A stretch of DNA of 35,787 bases from Chitinophagaceae bacterium (GTDB lineage: Bacteria > Bacteroidota > Bacteroidia > Chitinophagales > Chitinophagaceae): the NCBI GenBank assembly GCA_004299085.1, contig SCQV01000055.1:1-35787 (forward strand), read 5' to 3'. Made by a program: the position numbers and the translations under genes. The notes under the pieces are model-generated. The model was given only the letters and a program-made list of their open reading frames with translations, searched no databases and was not told where the DNA came from. Below are positions 16,780 to 25,350 of the stretch, one piece after another (the first letter of the stretch is position 1; each line of letters starts with the position of its first letter).

Positions 16780-18294
16780 ATGCGTAACTTGCTTAAGAAA
16801 CTTATCTTTTTTGTTTGCATATCTTCCTCCTTATTGATGCCTGGGTTGAGCTATGGCCAGGCAAAGGTTTTTGATTTTAATGCGCGTTGTGAACAGGCTT
16901 ATCATCAGATTATGATGATGAAAACCGGTGAGGGACAGCGTATTCTAAATGAGGAAATCAGGTCCAACCCTAATAACCTTATCCCCTATTTCCTGGAAAA
17001 TTATATTGATATGTTTACTTTGTTTTTTCACGAAAATAAAGCTGAATACAATACCAGCTTTCTGAACAGGGAAAAACGTATTAAGCTGATGCAGCAGGGC
17101 CCAAAAAATTCTCCGTTTTATCTGTTTACACAGGCTATGATTTATGAGCAATGGGGTATTGTGAAGCTGAAATATGAAGAAAATATTTCCGCCATGTGGG
17201 ACTTTAGAAGAGCTTATCTGGCCGCTGAAGAAAACAATAAGGCATTTCCTGATTTTTCGGCTAATAAAATTATTATGGGGCCGATGAAAGCCATGATTGG
17301 CACGGTTCCTTCTTCTTACCGCTGGATAACTAATATCTTAGGATTTAATAACGGGAGTGTCAACGATGGAATAGCGCTTTTAAAATCATATATAAATGAT
17401 CCCGGAAATGATGGAGGCCTTTTCAAAGATGAGGCTTGCTTTTATTATGCTTACATGGAATTTTATATTGCCCATAAGCCTGAGGCTGCCATGAAATTCA
17501 TCCGGGATCAAAAGCTGGATATCGTCAACAATGCCTTGTATGCCTTTATGGCTGCCAATCTAGCCTTGAATGATCATGAGGCAGGTTATGGGCTGCAGGT
17601 TCTTGAAAATATGCAGAAAGGCCCTGAATACTTAAAAATGCCCGTACTGAATTATGAGTTTGGAACGTTAAAATTATATCACATGGATTTGAACGGCGCC
17701 ATTCATTATCTGGATATTTTTGTCAATAATTTTAAAGGGAAATTTTATATAAAAGATGCTTTATCCAAGTTAAGCTGGGCTTATTATCTCCAAGGCAACA
17801 TGAAAGAAGCAGAAAATTACCGGAAGCTGGTGTTGACAAGAGGAAATACGGTGGTGGATGCGGATAAAGTGGCTTTGCGGGAAGCAAAGTCGGGGCAATG
17901 GAGCGATCCCGAAATCCTGAAAGCCCGTATGCTGATGAATGGGGGATATTTTAAAGAGGCTTTGCAGGTGCTTAGACAAAAAAAGATTGAAGATTATCAT
18001 AAGCTCATCAATAAGATAGAATATGCATATTTTCTGGCGCGTATTCATGATGAATTGGGAAATGAAAAAGAAGCTGTTCAATTATATGAAGCTACTATCA
18101 AGGCCGGCGCCGACCGTCCGGAATATTATGCGGCCAGATCGGCCTTGCAGTTGGGCTTTATTTATGAAAAAAGAAAAGATACCGCTATAGCGCTGAATTA
18201 TTTCCGCCAATGCCTGAACATGAACGAAAAAGAATACAAGAGTTCATTAGATCAAAGGGCGAAAGCAGGCATTAACCGGTTGACTATTCGATAA
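16780..18294 (+). CDS. Exported TPR-like protein (504 aa), possible TTC39/Iml2-like
   Basis: Signal peptide MRNLLKKLIFFVCISSSLLMPGLSYGQ; TPR-type helices; central IIMGPMKAMIGTVPSSYRWITNILGFNNGSVNDGIALLKSYI. Confidence 0.75.
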   Translation: MRNLLKKLIFFVCISSSLLMPGLSYGQAKVFDFNARCEQAYHQIMMMKTGEGQRILNEEIRSNPNNLIPYFLENYIDMFTLFFHENKAEYNTSFLNREKRIKLMQQGPKNSPFYLFTQAMIYEQWGIVKLKYEENISAMWDFRRAYLAAEENNKAFPDFSANKIIMGPMKAMIGTVPSSYRWITNILGFNNGSVNDGIALLKSYINDPGNDGGLFKDEACFYYAYMEFYIAHKPEAAMKFIRDQKLDIVNNALYAFMAANLALNDHEAGYGLQVLENMQKGPEYLKMPVLNYEFGTLKLYHMDLNGAIHYLDIFVNNFKGKFYIKDALSKLSWAYYLQGNMKEAENYRKLVLTRGNTVVDADKVALREAKSGQWSDPEILKARMLMNGGYFKEALQVLRQKKIEDYHKLINKIEYAYFLARIHDELGNEKEAVQLYEATIKAGADRPEYYAARSALQLGFIYEKRKDTAIALNYFRQCLNMNEKEYKSSLDQRAKAGINRLTIR

Positions 18295-18355
18295 GAATAA
18301 AAATAGGTGTAAGATAATTTCTATATTTTTACCTGAATTTTGATGGTTATTTACC

Positions 18356-19399
18356 ATGACTGACCTACGAAAAACCATGCATTTTGTCATGCTAACCTGT
18401 ATCTTGTGTATTACAGGCTACTTAGGTCGTGCGCAGGATATTCATCTCTCCCAGTTCTATGAAACGCCTCTATTGAGGAATCCGGCATTGGCAGGCATAT
18501 TCACCGGCGACTATCGGATAGAAGCCGTTTACAGGAATCAATGGGCCAGCGTAACCATTCCTTATCAGACAGGCGCTCTGAGCGGAGAAGTCAGATTTCC
18601 CATAGGCAATGATAATGATTATCTAACGGGTGGTTTACAATTGGTGTATGATGTGGCAGGCACTTCCCGTTTTCAGACAACGGAAATTATGCCCGCCATC
18701 AATTATCATAAATCACTCAGCGATACAAGGAGCATGTATTTATCTGTGGGTTTTATGGGGGGAATTACCCAACGGCAATTTAATCCCGCCAAGCTAACTT
18801 TTGACGATCAATATAACGGTAGCAACTTTGATCCTTCTGCTCCCAGCGGAGAGAATTTCTCGAAATTCGGATATACTTATCCTGATATGGCAACCGGAAT
18901 CAGCTTTAACAGCACTTTCGGTGAAAACGTGAACTGGTTTGTCGGTGCATCTTATTATCATTTTAATCATCCCAAAGTTTCTTTTTTCGGCGATCCATCC
19001 ATTGAACTTAGTCCTAAGTGGGAATATAACGCAGGATTATCTGCTCCTTTAGGGGACTTTGGAAAGCTGATTGTCCAATATAACCAGATAAAGCAGGGCG
19101 CTTATTCGGAAGTAATGGCAGGGGGGCTTCTGGGCTATACGCTTCAGATTAAACAAGGTGCTACGGAAGAGACAAATATGATTTATGGCGGGCTCTTTGT
19201 GCGCTGGAATGATGCCGTAGTACCTGTCATCAAGCTGCAAATGAATAAATACGATGTCGGCTTCAGCTATGATATTAATGTTTCACAATTGAGCAAAGCC
19301 AGCCAAACTTTCGGTGGGTTTGAAATTTCACTTTCTTACATCGGATTTTTCAAATCTGCTAATAGCTCTGCCTCTAAGCTGGAATGTCCCAGATTTTGA
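18356..19399 (+). CDS. PorP/SprF family type IX secretion system membrane protein
   Basis: AQDIHLSQFYETPLLRNPALAGIFTGDYRIEAVYRNQWASVTIPYQT is diagnostic of PorP/SprF. Confidence 0.93.
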   Translation: MTDLRKTMHFVMLTCILCITGYLGRAQDIHLSQFYETPLLRNPALAGIFTGDYRIEAVYRNQWASVTIPYQTGALSGEVRFPIGNDNDYLTGGLQLVYDVAGTSRFQTTEIMPAINYHKSLSDTRSMYLSVGFMGGITQRQFNPAKLTFDDQYNGSNFDPSAPSGENFSKFGYTYPDMATGISFNSTFGENVNWFVGASYYHFNHPKVSFFGDPSIELSPKWEYNAGLSAPLGDFGKLIVQYNQIKQGAYSEVMAGGLLGYTLQIKQGATEETNMIYGGLFVRWNDAVVPVIKLQMNKYDVGFSYDINVSQLSKASQTFGGFEISLSYIGFFKSANSSASKLECPRF

Positions 19400-19531
19400 T
19401 TGTGTGCTCATTGGCTTAGCGTTATTTTCAGAATGTGAATTTTTCATGAAGCAAAAGTTCCAAGAATAGACAAACTGTTAAAATTCACTTAAAGAACCCC
19501 TCACCTGTAAAAACGGCTTGAGATTTGTCCT

Positions 19532-19539
19532 TATATTTG
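19532..19539 (+). promoter_or_regulatory. Predicted -7 element TATATTTG upstream of the minimal T9SS cargo gene
   Basis: Exact TAnnTTTG match about 74 bp upstream of the start at 19613; -33 not convincing. Confidence 0.4.
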
Positions 19540-19612
19540 CCTAAAGGTTTTTAAAAAAAATTTCTGGAAACTATTGGAAAATTTCTAAAGATGTATTAGA
19601 TTTGAGGGGAAT

Positions 19613-19984
19613 ATGTACAAAAGAGTTACTATACTATTCATGTTTTTGGCCTGTACAATAACTTTTGCTTATGGGCAAAACACTTATCCACCACATGGAC
19701 AAGGCTCTTCTACGCAAGATCCGCCGACACCAGTCAAGGTTCTGAAGGTCTATCCAAACCCTGCTTCATCACAGATTAATTTTGAGGTACTGAATAATAA
19801 CGAAGGTGCTTATGAAATTATTGTGTATAATTTTTTAGGCAAGAGGCTGGATGATCTGAAGAATGTCAGCGGAACCCAACCATTGGATTTAAGTAATTAT
19901 TTTAGTGGTATATATATATACCAGGTACGGGACCAGAAAGGAAACTTAGTGGAATCCGGTAAATTTAACGTGATCCGACAATAA
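19613..19984 (+). CDS. Small secreted protein consisting almost only of a T9SS type A sorting domain
   Basis: Signal peptide MYKRVTILFMFLACTITFAYGQ, about 20 residues, then VLKVYPNPASSQINFEV...YEIIVYNFLGKRL...LDLSNYFSGIYIYQVRDQKGNLVESGKFNVIRQ (Por_Secre_tail pattern). Confidence 0.88.
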   Translation: MYKRVTILFMFLACTITFAYGQNTYPPHGQGSSTQDPPTPVKVLKVYPNPASSQINFEVLNNNEGAYEIIVYNFLGKRLDDLKNVSGTQPLDLSNYFSGIYIYQVRDQKGNLVESGKFNVIRQ

Positions 19985-20006
19985 GTATGATTGATATTAT
20001 TGATAA

Positions 20007-20047
20007 AAATGCCTGTCTTGCCAAACAAGGCAGGCATTTACTTTTTT
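20007..20047 (+). terminator. Rho-independent terminator after the minimal T9SS cargo gene
   Basis: AAATGCCTGTCTTG - CCAAA - CAAGGCAGGCATTT stem (one G.U), followed by ACTTTTTT. Confidence 0.85.
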
Positions 20048-20062
20048 AAATGGAATTACTAT

Positions 20063-20430
20063 TTATGCAGCCGGATGTGGCTGAACAGACGGAGTTACAA
20101 GCCATTTCATTTTGAGGTGTAAGATTGCATCAGGATCATCGCCACGAATGCCGGCTGCCGGTACAATAAAGGACAGCGTGGGGCTGCTACTAATAACTGA
20201 TAACGGCAAAGCACATCGAATCCATGATTTCCCGTCCATTAGCCAATGACAGCAGCTAATGCATCGGGCCAACACCACTCCAATAATAGCCTTCTGATTG
20301 TTCCTGTCCCGCAGATAAGGGCGAAACCCATAAAAGGCTTGTAAGACAGTAATTCCACTTTACGCTTTCTTTCCGCCTTACTGGCAGTTTTTGACTTTTC
20401 GGAGTGGACTCAATCTTCCAATTTTCTAAT
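20063..20430 (-). pseudogene. Possible decayed coding sequence (frameshifted), family not assigned
   Basis: Minus strand gives EKSKTASKAERKRKVELLSYKPFMGF in one frame and GFRPYLRDRNNQKAIIGVVLARCISCCHWLMDGKSWIRC... in another; protein-like pieces continue across frames without an intact ORF. Confidence 0.3.
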
Positions 20431-20537
20431 CGTATTATAATGCCTGAATAACTAAACTAATCCAACTTTAAACTAATGGGAGTTCAAGCCATTTCACCTC
20501 GATAATCAGGGTGGTATTTTCGGCTCGCTTATACCTT

Positions 20538-20621
20538 AAGTGCGCTTTTAATAGGGCGATGATAGGGAGGAGATAGGGAGGAGACAGGGAAAAGGTAGGG
20601 AGAAGGCAGGGGCGTATCCTC
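20538..20621 (+). repeat. Copy 2 of dispersed G-rich repeat with about 4.5 units of 11 bp (YAGGGARRAGR)
   Basis: aagtgcgcttttaatagggcga tgatagggaggaga tagggaggaga cagggaaaagg tagggagaagg caggggcgtatcctc. Confidence 0.8.
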
Positions 20622-20814
20622 CTTTTGTCTCACGCTTTGATTGGGGCTCCATGATAAAATATGGATCTCAGGTAAATTCATGGTGGGGCCTTTAAGGAGC
20701 CTCCAAACTCATGTTAAACTACCGATAAATGGAATGGGTGGTTTAATAAATAGTTGTTTACCTGAAGGTCCCTGATTACTCGCTGCCGGAAAGGATTGAT
20801 TTAGAATAAAAAGG

Positions 20815-20890
20815 TGTCATTTTGTCGGAATTTTTATTTGGCAAAATAATTGACCAATGCCTGAAAAGTGGATTGCAATTGCTAATTTTG
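20815..20890 (+). promoter_or_regulatory. Candidate heat-shock regulatory region for grpE-dnaJ: TGTCATTTTGTCGG, TTGGCA-N6-TTGA, TAATTTTG
   Basis: TGTCATTTTGTCGG at 20815-20828; sigma-54-like TTGGCAAAATAATTGA at 20838-20853; TAnnTTTG match TAATTTTG at 20883-20890. Confidence 0.35.
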
Positions 20891-20970
20891 CAGGTTTGTC
20901 AGCAATGGTGTATTTTATGGGGAATATAAATGGGGGAAAGCAATTTTTTATAACTTAAAAATTTTATTCA

Positions 20971-21579
20971 GTGCAAAAAAAAGAACAAGATTCTGAACTT
21001 TCCGGTAATCTGGAGCAGCAGGAAAATGAACCCGATTCCCGTAGGCAAGAAGATATTCAGAATGTACAGGCAGAGGATAGAGATATGGGAGAAGCGAAGG
21101 CTCAGATGTCCCAGGAAGGAGATGATGCGATTAAGATAGCAAAACTGGAAAATCAATTACAGGAGCAGAGGGATAAATATCTTCGCCTGGTAGCGGAATT
21201 CGATAATTACCGGAAGCGTATTGCGCGGGAGAAATTGGATTTAATACAGACTGCTAACAAAGAGGTTATTATTTCATTGTTGGATATACTGGACGATTGT
21301 GATCGTGCTGCCGGTCAAATGGAAGACAGCGATGATATTGATAGTGTTAAAGAGGGAGCTTTTTTGATTTTCAATAAATTAAAGAACCAACTGCAAGCGC
21401 TTGGCCTTAAAGAAATGGAAAGCCTTCATGAGGATTTTGATGCTGAATTGCATGATGCTGTTACCGAAGTTCCTGCATCTTCTAAGGATTTAAAAGGAAA
21501 GGTGATAGACAATGTTCAAAAAGGATATTATCTGAATGACAAGCTGATTCGTCATGCAAAAGTAGTGGTAGGAAAATAG
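20971..21579 (+). CDS. grpE: Nucleotide exchange factor GrpE (GTG start)
   Basis: LRLVAEFDNYRKRIAREKLDLIQTANKEVIISLLDILDDCDRA; KGYYLNDKLIRHAKVVVGK; adjacent to dnaJ. Confidence 0.94.
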   Translation: MQKKEQDSELSGNLEQQENEPDSRRQEDIQNVQAEDRDMGEAKAQMSQEGDDAIKIAKLENQLQEQRDKYLRLVAEFDNYRKRIAREKLDLIQTANKEVIISLLDILDDCDRAAGQMEDSDDIDSVKEGAFLIFNKLKNQLQALGLKEMESLHEDFDAELHDAVTEVPASSKDLKGKVIDNVQKGYYLNDKLIRHAKVVVGK

Positions 21580-21600
21580 GAGGTAGCCAGAAGGGATGTT

Positions 21601-22749
21601 ATGACAAAAAGAGATTATTACGAAGTTTTGGGCGTTTCCCGCAATGCCTCACAGGATGAGATTAAGAAGGCATACCGCAAGGTGGCTATGCAATATCATC
21701 CTGACAGAAATCCGGGCAATAAAGAGGCGGAAGAGAAATTTAAAGAAGCAGCAGAAGCGTACGAAGTGCTGAGCAATCCGGATAAGCGCGCTCAGTATGA
21801 CCGTTTCGGACATGCCGGCATGCGTGGCCAGGGAGGATTTGGCGGCGGTGGAATGCGTATGGAAGATATTTTTACCAATTTTGGGGATATCTTCGGAGAT
21901 GATATTTTTGGAAGCTTTTTTGGCGGTGGGCATTCTCAGCAACGACCGGGAAGGGGGATGCGTGGCAGTAATCTTCGTGTCAAAATAAAACTAAATTACT
22001 CGGAAATTGCCAACGGCGTAAATAAAAAGATCCGCGTTAAAAAATATATACCCTGTCAGCAATGTGGAGGGAATGGTGCTAAAGATAAAGGTTCTTTTCA
22101 AACCTGCAGCCAATGTGGCGGTTCAGGCCAGGTGCGCAGAGTAACTTCTACTTTTCTTGGCCAGATGCAGACTGTGACGACCTGCCCTTCCTGCAATGGT
22201 GAAGGGACTATCATTACCTCGAAGTGTAATAACTGTCATGGTTCGGGAAAAGTTTACGGGGAAGAAACGGTTTCCATTGATATACCGGCAGGTGTTCAGC
22301 AGGGCATGCAGCTTAGTGTAAACGGTAAAGGGAATGCGGGAGACAGGGGGGGAGCGCCCGGTGATCTGATAATTTTAATAGAGGAAGAAGCGCATCCCGA
22401 GTTACAGCGGGACGGACTTAATATAGCTTATGACCTGTATATTTCTTTAACTGAAGCTATTTTTGGAAGCCAGCAGGAAGTACCTACCATTGAAGGACAT
22501 GCGAAGATAAAGATACCACCCGGGACTCAAAGTGGGAAAATATTCAGATTAAGAAGTAAAGGATTTCCAGATATTCAAAGCCATCAGAGAGGAGATCAAT
22601 TGATTCAGGTGAATGTGTGGACACCTCAGGCACTTACGGAAGATGAGAAGGTTTTATTTGAAAAACTAAAAGATTCGGATAATTTAAAACCGAACCCCGG
22701 AAAGTCAGAAAAAAGCTTTTTTGACAAGGTAAGGGATGTTTTTAGTTAG
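21601..22749 (+). CDS. dnaJ: Chaperone protein DnaJ
   Basis: [40 protein letters not shown] region; four CxxCxGxG-type motifs. Confidence 0.97.
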   Translation: MTKRDYYEVLGVSRNASQDEIKKAYRKVAMQYHPDRNPGNKEAEEKFKEAAEAYEVLSNPDKRAQYDRFGHAGMRGQGGFGGGGMRMEDIFTNFGDIFGDDIFGSFFGGGHSQQRPGRGMRGSNLRVKIKLNYSEIANGVNKKIRVKKYIPCQQCGGNGAKDKGSFQTCSQCGGSGQVRRVTSTFLGQMQTVTTCPSCNGEGTIITSKCNNCHGSGKVYGEETVSIDIPAGVQQGMQLSVNGKGNAGDRGGAPGDLIILIEEEAHPELQRDGLNIAYDLYISLTEAIFGSQQEVPTIEGHAKIKIPPGTQSGKIFRLRSKGFPDIQSHQRGDQLIQVNVWTPQALTEDEKVLFEKLKDSDNLKPNPGKSEKSFFDKVRDVFS

Positions 22750-24526
22750 AAGAGGCCGCGTCCAGATGTGCTGCTTTCTGGATTAATTTTAAGCAGGCTT
22801 TCCGTTCATCTTTATCATATTTTCCTTTTAAATGGCGGATGATTTTTTCAACCATGGCGTAAGTTCCTTCGCCTGCATATACCGATTGCCTTAATAACAT
22901 AGCGAATAAAGTGACTGCTGAAGCAAACTGCAGATCACTGTCTGCATGTTTAAATTCCACCACTTTGTCCGGAACTTCTTTTATGGTCACTTGTTCCGTC
23001 CTGCCGTGGATCGTTTGGCATTGCAATGCAACGGTTGCCAGTATTTTACCCGGATTATCATCTTTGCTTATAGGAAGATTTGCAGCGGGCCTAAGCTCGT
23101 AGAAGGCGGTCATGCTTTGCCCGTAACCTATTTCACCGCCGGGAAAATAGGTTGACGTGGTGTCATGCCTTCCGCCTGTATTATTTTCATAACCTATCAG
23201 CCGGTAAGAGGTAATAAGATCAGGATTGAAGATAGTCTTGATTCTTGCGCCGAAGGCTATGGGTATCAGCATTTTCCGGTAATTCTCCCGATCGAATAAT
23301 CTTTTTGCCTCTTCTTCATCATCTATATAGGCGAAGTTTCCCTGGCCCCATTGTGCCAGTGTTTCCAGTTTGGAATCTTTATAATTGCCCATTCCTACTC
23401 CAATGCAGGTTAAATAAATACCCCAGTAATGATATTTCATTACCAGTCTCCGCATGTCTTCATCGCTTGTTTTTCCAACATTAAAATCACCGTCAGTAGC
23501 AATGATAATACGGTTATTTCCATTGGGTATAAAATTAACTTTAGCAAATTCAAAAGCTTTCTCTATGCCTGCCCCCCCCGCTGTGGATCCGCCTGCATAT
23601 AAATTATGAATCACATCCAGTATCTTACTCTTCTCGTTGCATGAGGTGGGCGGCAGGATGACGGATACATCGCCTGCATAAATAACTATGGATACCCTGT
23701 CTAAAGAATCCAGTTGATTTACCAGAACGCTAAATGCTTTTTTTAATAAAGGAAGCTTATTGCTTCTGGCCATAGAGCCGGAAACATCTATCAATAGAAC
23801 TATATTATTAGGCAATGTGGTGTCTGAAGGTAAATTCCCGGCTTGTACTGATATTCTCATAAGCCGATTGCCAGGATGCCAAGGACAGGTAGCCACTTCC
23901 GTATGCAGGGCCATAGGCCGGCGTGCGTCTGTGTCAACGGGGTAGTCGTAAGGGAAATAATTGATCATTTCTTCTATACGAACAGCTTCTTTGGGAGGCA
24001 GTTGATTAGCCATGATAAATCTTCTGACATTACAATAGGCAGCATCATTGGCGTTCAGGGTAAAGGATGACAAGGGATAATGGCCGGCGGGCTTAAACGG
24101 ATTCTCCCTGATCTCATCATAAGTCTCATCGTCATGAGTATGGATTTCAGTGGGCATTGTAAAATTACCCTGAGCGTTTCCGCCTGTTATCGTGCTGTCT
24201 TGTTGTAAATTTTCCTTGTGCTCGGAATCACTAATTTTATATAGGAATACAGTTGAAAAACTTTGGCCGGGGGGAATGGTTTTTAGTGTACTGTGATATC
24301 CCGGTAATTGAAATATGAGCTTCGTTGCGGAAGAAGGTGCTTTTATTTCAAAAAAGCCGGTGGAGTCGGTGGTAAAAATTTGTTGATTTGCTTCCTCATG
24401 GACATTAACCCCTTGCAACAGGGTGACCGAATTCCCGTCCAGTACCACTCCGGTGATACGGTGAGATTGTGCATGTAATTCCGGCACAATCAAAAACAGA
24501 AATAACCATAGTAACCACCCTTTCAT
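22742..24526 (-). CDS. von Willebrand factor type A domain protein with N-terminal carboxypeptidase-regulatory-like domain (YfbK-like)
   Basis: [69 protein letters not shown] (MIDAS); [12 protein letters not shown]. Confidence 0.9.
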   Translation of the reverse strand: MKGWLLWLFLFLIVPELHAQSHRITGVVLDGNSVTLLQGVNVHEEANQQIFTTDSTGFFEIKAPSSATKLIFQLPGYHSTLKTIPPGQSFSTVFLYKISDSEHKENLQQDSTITGGNAQGNFTMPTEIHTHDDETYDEIRENPFKPAGHYPLSSFTLNANDAAYCNVRRFIMANQLPPKEAVRIEEMINYFPYDYPVDTDARRPMALHTEVATCPWHPGNRLMRISVQAGNLPSDTTLPNNIVLLIDVSGSMARSNKLPLLKKAFSVLVNQLDSLDRVSIVIYAGDVSVILPPTSCNEKSKILDVIHNLYAGGSTAGGAGIEKAFEFAKVNFIPNGNNRIIIATDGDFNVGKTSDEDMRRLVMKYHYWGIYLTCIGVGMGNYKDSKLETLAQWGQGNFAYIDDEEEAKRLFDRENYRKMLIPIAFGARIKTIFNPDLITSYRLIGYENNTGGRHDTTSTYFPGGEIGYGQSMTAFYELRPAANLPISKDDNPGKILATVALQCQTIHGRTEQVTIKEVPDKVVEFKHADSDLQFASAVTLFAMLLRQSVYAGEGTYAMVEKIIRHLKGKYDKDERKACLKLIQKAAHLDAASSN

Positions 24527-24630
24527 ATTACAGGGATTTATACCTGTTTTGAACAGGCAGGCTGATAAGCGGTATCTCCGTAAAGATAAGTGAAAATAAA
24601 TGATTATCCGTTTAAGTACAGGAACATCTT

Positions 24631-24735
24631 TTGAATAATGAACATTGAACCTGCCTTTGCCGGCAGGCAGGTATTGAAGTAGAGACAGTACTTCTAAAAT
24701 CGGAAATCGGTGTTGGATATTCGATATTGGGCCAA
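24631..24735. repeat. Degenerate heptamer array with inserted palindrome ACCTGCCTTTGCCGGCAGGCAGGT (24649-24672)
   Basis: TGAATAA TGAACAT TGAACCT, palindrome, then TCGGAAA TCGGTGT TGGATAT TCGATAT TGGG, all 7-bp phased. Confidence 0.6.
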
Positions 24736-24794
24736 ACGAGAGCTATCATGTAGGTTCCTGCATTACAGCGGATAGTCATTTGAAAATATAAATA

Positions 24795-25343
24795 TCAATT
24801 TTCTTCAACTACCTGATATATCTCCGGAAGATTCCGTCCTAACCCATCGTAATCCAGTCCATAACCGAGCAGGAATTTATCGGGGACAGAAAATCCTACA
24901 TAATCAATATTGACAGGGTATTGCCTGACCTCCGGTTTTGAAAGCAGGGAGGCAATCAATAATTTTTTAGGATGCTGATGTACGATATTGGGCAGGAACT
25001 CGTGCAGGGTCTTTCCGGTATCCACGATGTCTTCCAGGATCACTACGGTACGGTTAAAAAGGTCTATATCCAGTCCGATTGCGGTAACAACATGTCCTGT
25101 AGAACGGGTGCCTTTGTAAGATGCTAACTTTATAAAGGATATTTCTGCGTCAATGGTCAGCTTACGGAAAAGATCGGCTGCGAAAATAAATGCACCGTTC
25201 AAGATGGCAATAAACAAAGGATTTTCGTCACGAAGATCTATATTAATCCTGGCTGCCATGGTTTTGATGCCTTCCTGAATGTGTCCGGCACTCAGATAGA
25301 TTTGAAAGGATTTATCACGAACGTGAATGATAGATTGCGCCAT
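24795..25343 (-). CDS. hpt: Hypoxanthine phosphoribosyltransferase
   Basis: PRPP-binding motif VVILEDIVDTGKTLHEF; FIAILNGAFIFAADLFRKL. Confidence 0.93.
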   Translation of the reverse strand: MAQSIIHVRDKSFQIYLSAGHIQEGIKTMAARINIDLRDENPLFIAILNGAFIFAADLFRKLTIDAEISFIKLASYKGTRSTGHVVTAIGLDIDLFNRTVVILEDIVDTGKTLHEFLPNIVHQHPKKLLIASLLSKPEVRQYPVNIDYVGFSVPDKFLLGYGLDYDGLGRNLPEIYQVVEEN

Positions 25344-25350
25344 AGCCGGT

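Noticed and set aside
20063-20278. 71-aa minus ORF as an intact gene
   Set aside because: Protein-like coding continues upstream in a different frame, so it looks like a fragment of a decayed gene rather than a functional small protein.
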